This document shows, piece by piece, positions 50,179-54,371 of a DNA stretch of 54,371 nucleotides. Numbering within the stretch: the stretch's first letter is position 1; each line of letters opens with the position of its first letter. The stretch comes from Nevskia sp. (GTDB taxonomy: Bacteria > Pseudomonadota > Gammaproteobacteria > Nevskiales > Nevskiaceae): NCBI RefSeq assembly GCF_023266035.1, contig NZ_JAHFRY010000011.1:1-54371 (forward strand), in the 5' to 3' direction. The notes under the pieces were generated by a model. It worked only from the letters and a program-made list of their open reading frames with translations. It had not been told where the DNA came from and made no database searches. The translations under genes and the position numbers were made by a program.

Positions 50179-50654
50179 TCAGAGGTAACTGACTTTGACG
50201 ACTTCCAGCTCGCGGATGCCGCGAGGCGTTTGAACCTGGGCGACATCGCCTTCGGTCTTGCCGATCAAGGCCCGGGCGATTGGCGAATTCACCGAGATCA
50301 GGCCGTTCTTGATGTCGGCCTCATCTTCACCGACGATCTGATAGCGCAATTCCTCGCCGGAATCGGCATCGACCAGCTCGACGGTCGTGCTGAACATCAC
50401 CTTGCCAGTCTTCGGCAGCCCGGCCGGGTCGATGATCTGGGCATTCGACAGCTTCGCTTCCATCTCGCCGATGCGGCCTTCATTGAAGCCATGCTGCTCT
50501 CGGGCGGCGTGATATTCGGCGTTTTCCTTCAAGTCACCGTGAGCACGGGCTTCCTCGACCGACGCGATGATCTTCGGGCGCAGTTCGCTCTTGCGGTAAC
50601 GCAATTCTTCGCGCAGCGCCTCGGCGCCGCGCAGAGTCATCGGGGTCTTGGTGC

Positions 50655-50658
<4 letters not shown>
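50179..50658 (-). CDS. greA: Transcript cleavage factor GreA
   Basis: GreA rescues backtracked RNA polymerase by stimulating cleavage of the transcript 3' end. The 159 residues have the N-terminal coiled coil with the acidic tip ([20 protein letters not shown]) and the C-terminal globular domain ([23 protein letters not shown] and [16 protein letters not shown]). The start overlaps the carB stop (ATGA), so carB and greA are coupled. The acidic tip residues and length favour GreA over GreB. Confidence 0.97.
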
Positions 50659-53883
<3,225 letters not shown>

Positions 53884-53891
<8 letters not shown>

Positions 53892-54371
53892 GGGCACTCT
53901 CCTTCGAAGCATCGATCAGGGTGACGAAGCGATCGAACAGGTAGCTGACGTCATGCGGTCCGGGGCTGGCCTCCGGATGTCCCTGAAAACTGAAGGCCGG
54001 GGCGTCGGTCAGGCGCAGGCCCTGGTTCGAGCCGTCGAACAGCGAGCGATGCGTGACCACCGCATTGGCCGGCAGCGTGGCTTCGTCGACCGCGAAACCG
54101 TGGTTCTGGCTGGTGATCAGCACGCGGCTGGTTTCAAGATCCTGCACCGGGTGATTGGCGCCGTGATGGCCGAACTTCATCTTCAGGGTTTTCGCTCCGG
54201 CCGCGAGGCCGAGAATCTGGTGGCCGAGGCAGATGCCGAACGTCGGCAGCTTCATCGCAAGGAATTCGCGCGTCGCGGCGATGGCGTAACTGCAGGGCTC
54301 GGGATCGCCGGGGCCGTTGGACAGCATCACGCCATCCGGCTTGAGCTTGAGCACATCGGCGGCGGTCGATT
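53884..54371 (-). CDS. carA: Carbamoyl-phosphate synthase small subunit, N-terminus outside window
   Basis: The frame is open from the stop at 53884 to the window edge, so the N-terminal half is missing. The visible 162 residues are the class I glutamine amidotransferase domain: [11 protein letters not shown], the nucleophile Cys in [42 protein letters not shown] and the catalytic His-X-Glu in [13 protein letters not shown]. It hydrolyses glutamine and passes ammonia to CarB. A GTG at 54354 is in frame but lies inside conserved sequence, so it is not the start. Confidence 0.97.

Overview
The window is high-GC chromosomal DNA from a gammaproteobacterium. The housekeeping order carA-carB-greA-rlmE-ftsH-folP-glmM-tpiA-secG-tRNA-Leu-tRNA-fMet-rimP-nusA-infB-rbfA-truB-rpsO-pnp is the one found in Pseudomonas-like and Xanthomonas-like gammaproteobacteria. 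smc-zipA-ligA, trpS-scpA-scpB-rluB and a class II DAHP synthase point the same way. A placement near Nevskiales or Xanthomonadales is my inference and is weak.

Left part (1-16.7 kb) is the most accessory-like. It holds the N-terminal 518 residues of a surface lipoprotein, a TonB-dependent receptor gene broken by one frameshift and one stop codon, and a paired palindromic repeat. Then come a very large periplasmic alpha-2-macroglobulin with a small membrane-anchored partner, a DAHP synthase, and a VapBC toxin-antitoxin pair whose toxin gene overlaps mutS. A 267-bp non-coding element with perfect 31-bp terminal inverted repeats separates mutS from rdgC.

Middle part (16.7-34.7 kb) carries cell-cycle and chromosome genes. 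The leftward operon trpS-scpA-[ABC ATPase-permease]-scpB-rluB has an ABC exporter inserted between the two condensin subunits. Upstream of it are yciO and a site-2-protease homologue that has lost both zinc-binding histidines. yciB-bolA runs rightward against an uncharacterised membrane protein gene that overlaps ligA, and smc-zipA-ligA follows. queF and gluQ (two tRNA queuosine-related enzymes) and phaR run rightward.

Between phaR and pnp lies an AT-rich 360-bp gap. It contains a near-consensus sigma-70 promoter, a roughly 124-nt transcript that folds into three hairpins, an exposed anti-Shine-Dalgarno CUCCUCC and a strong terminator. This is the best candidate here for an undescribed element, a small regulatory RNA.

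Right part (35-54.4 kb) is one leftward housekeeping block for translation, transcription elongation, envelope quality control, folate, cell-wall sugar and carbamoyl phosphate synthesis. It includes an initiator tRNA with an unusual U1-U72 mismatch and a terminator/attenuator between that tRNA and rimP. I saw no CRISPR array, rRNA, prophage or transposase gene.
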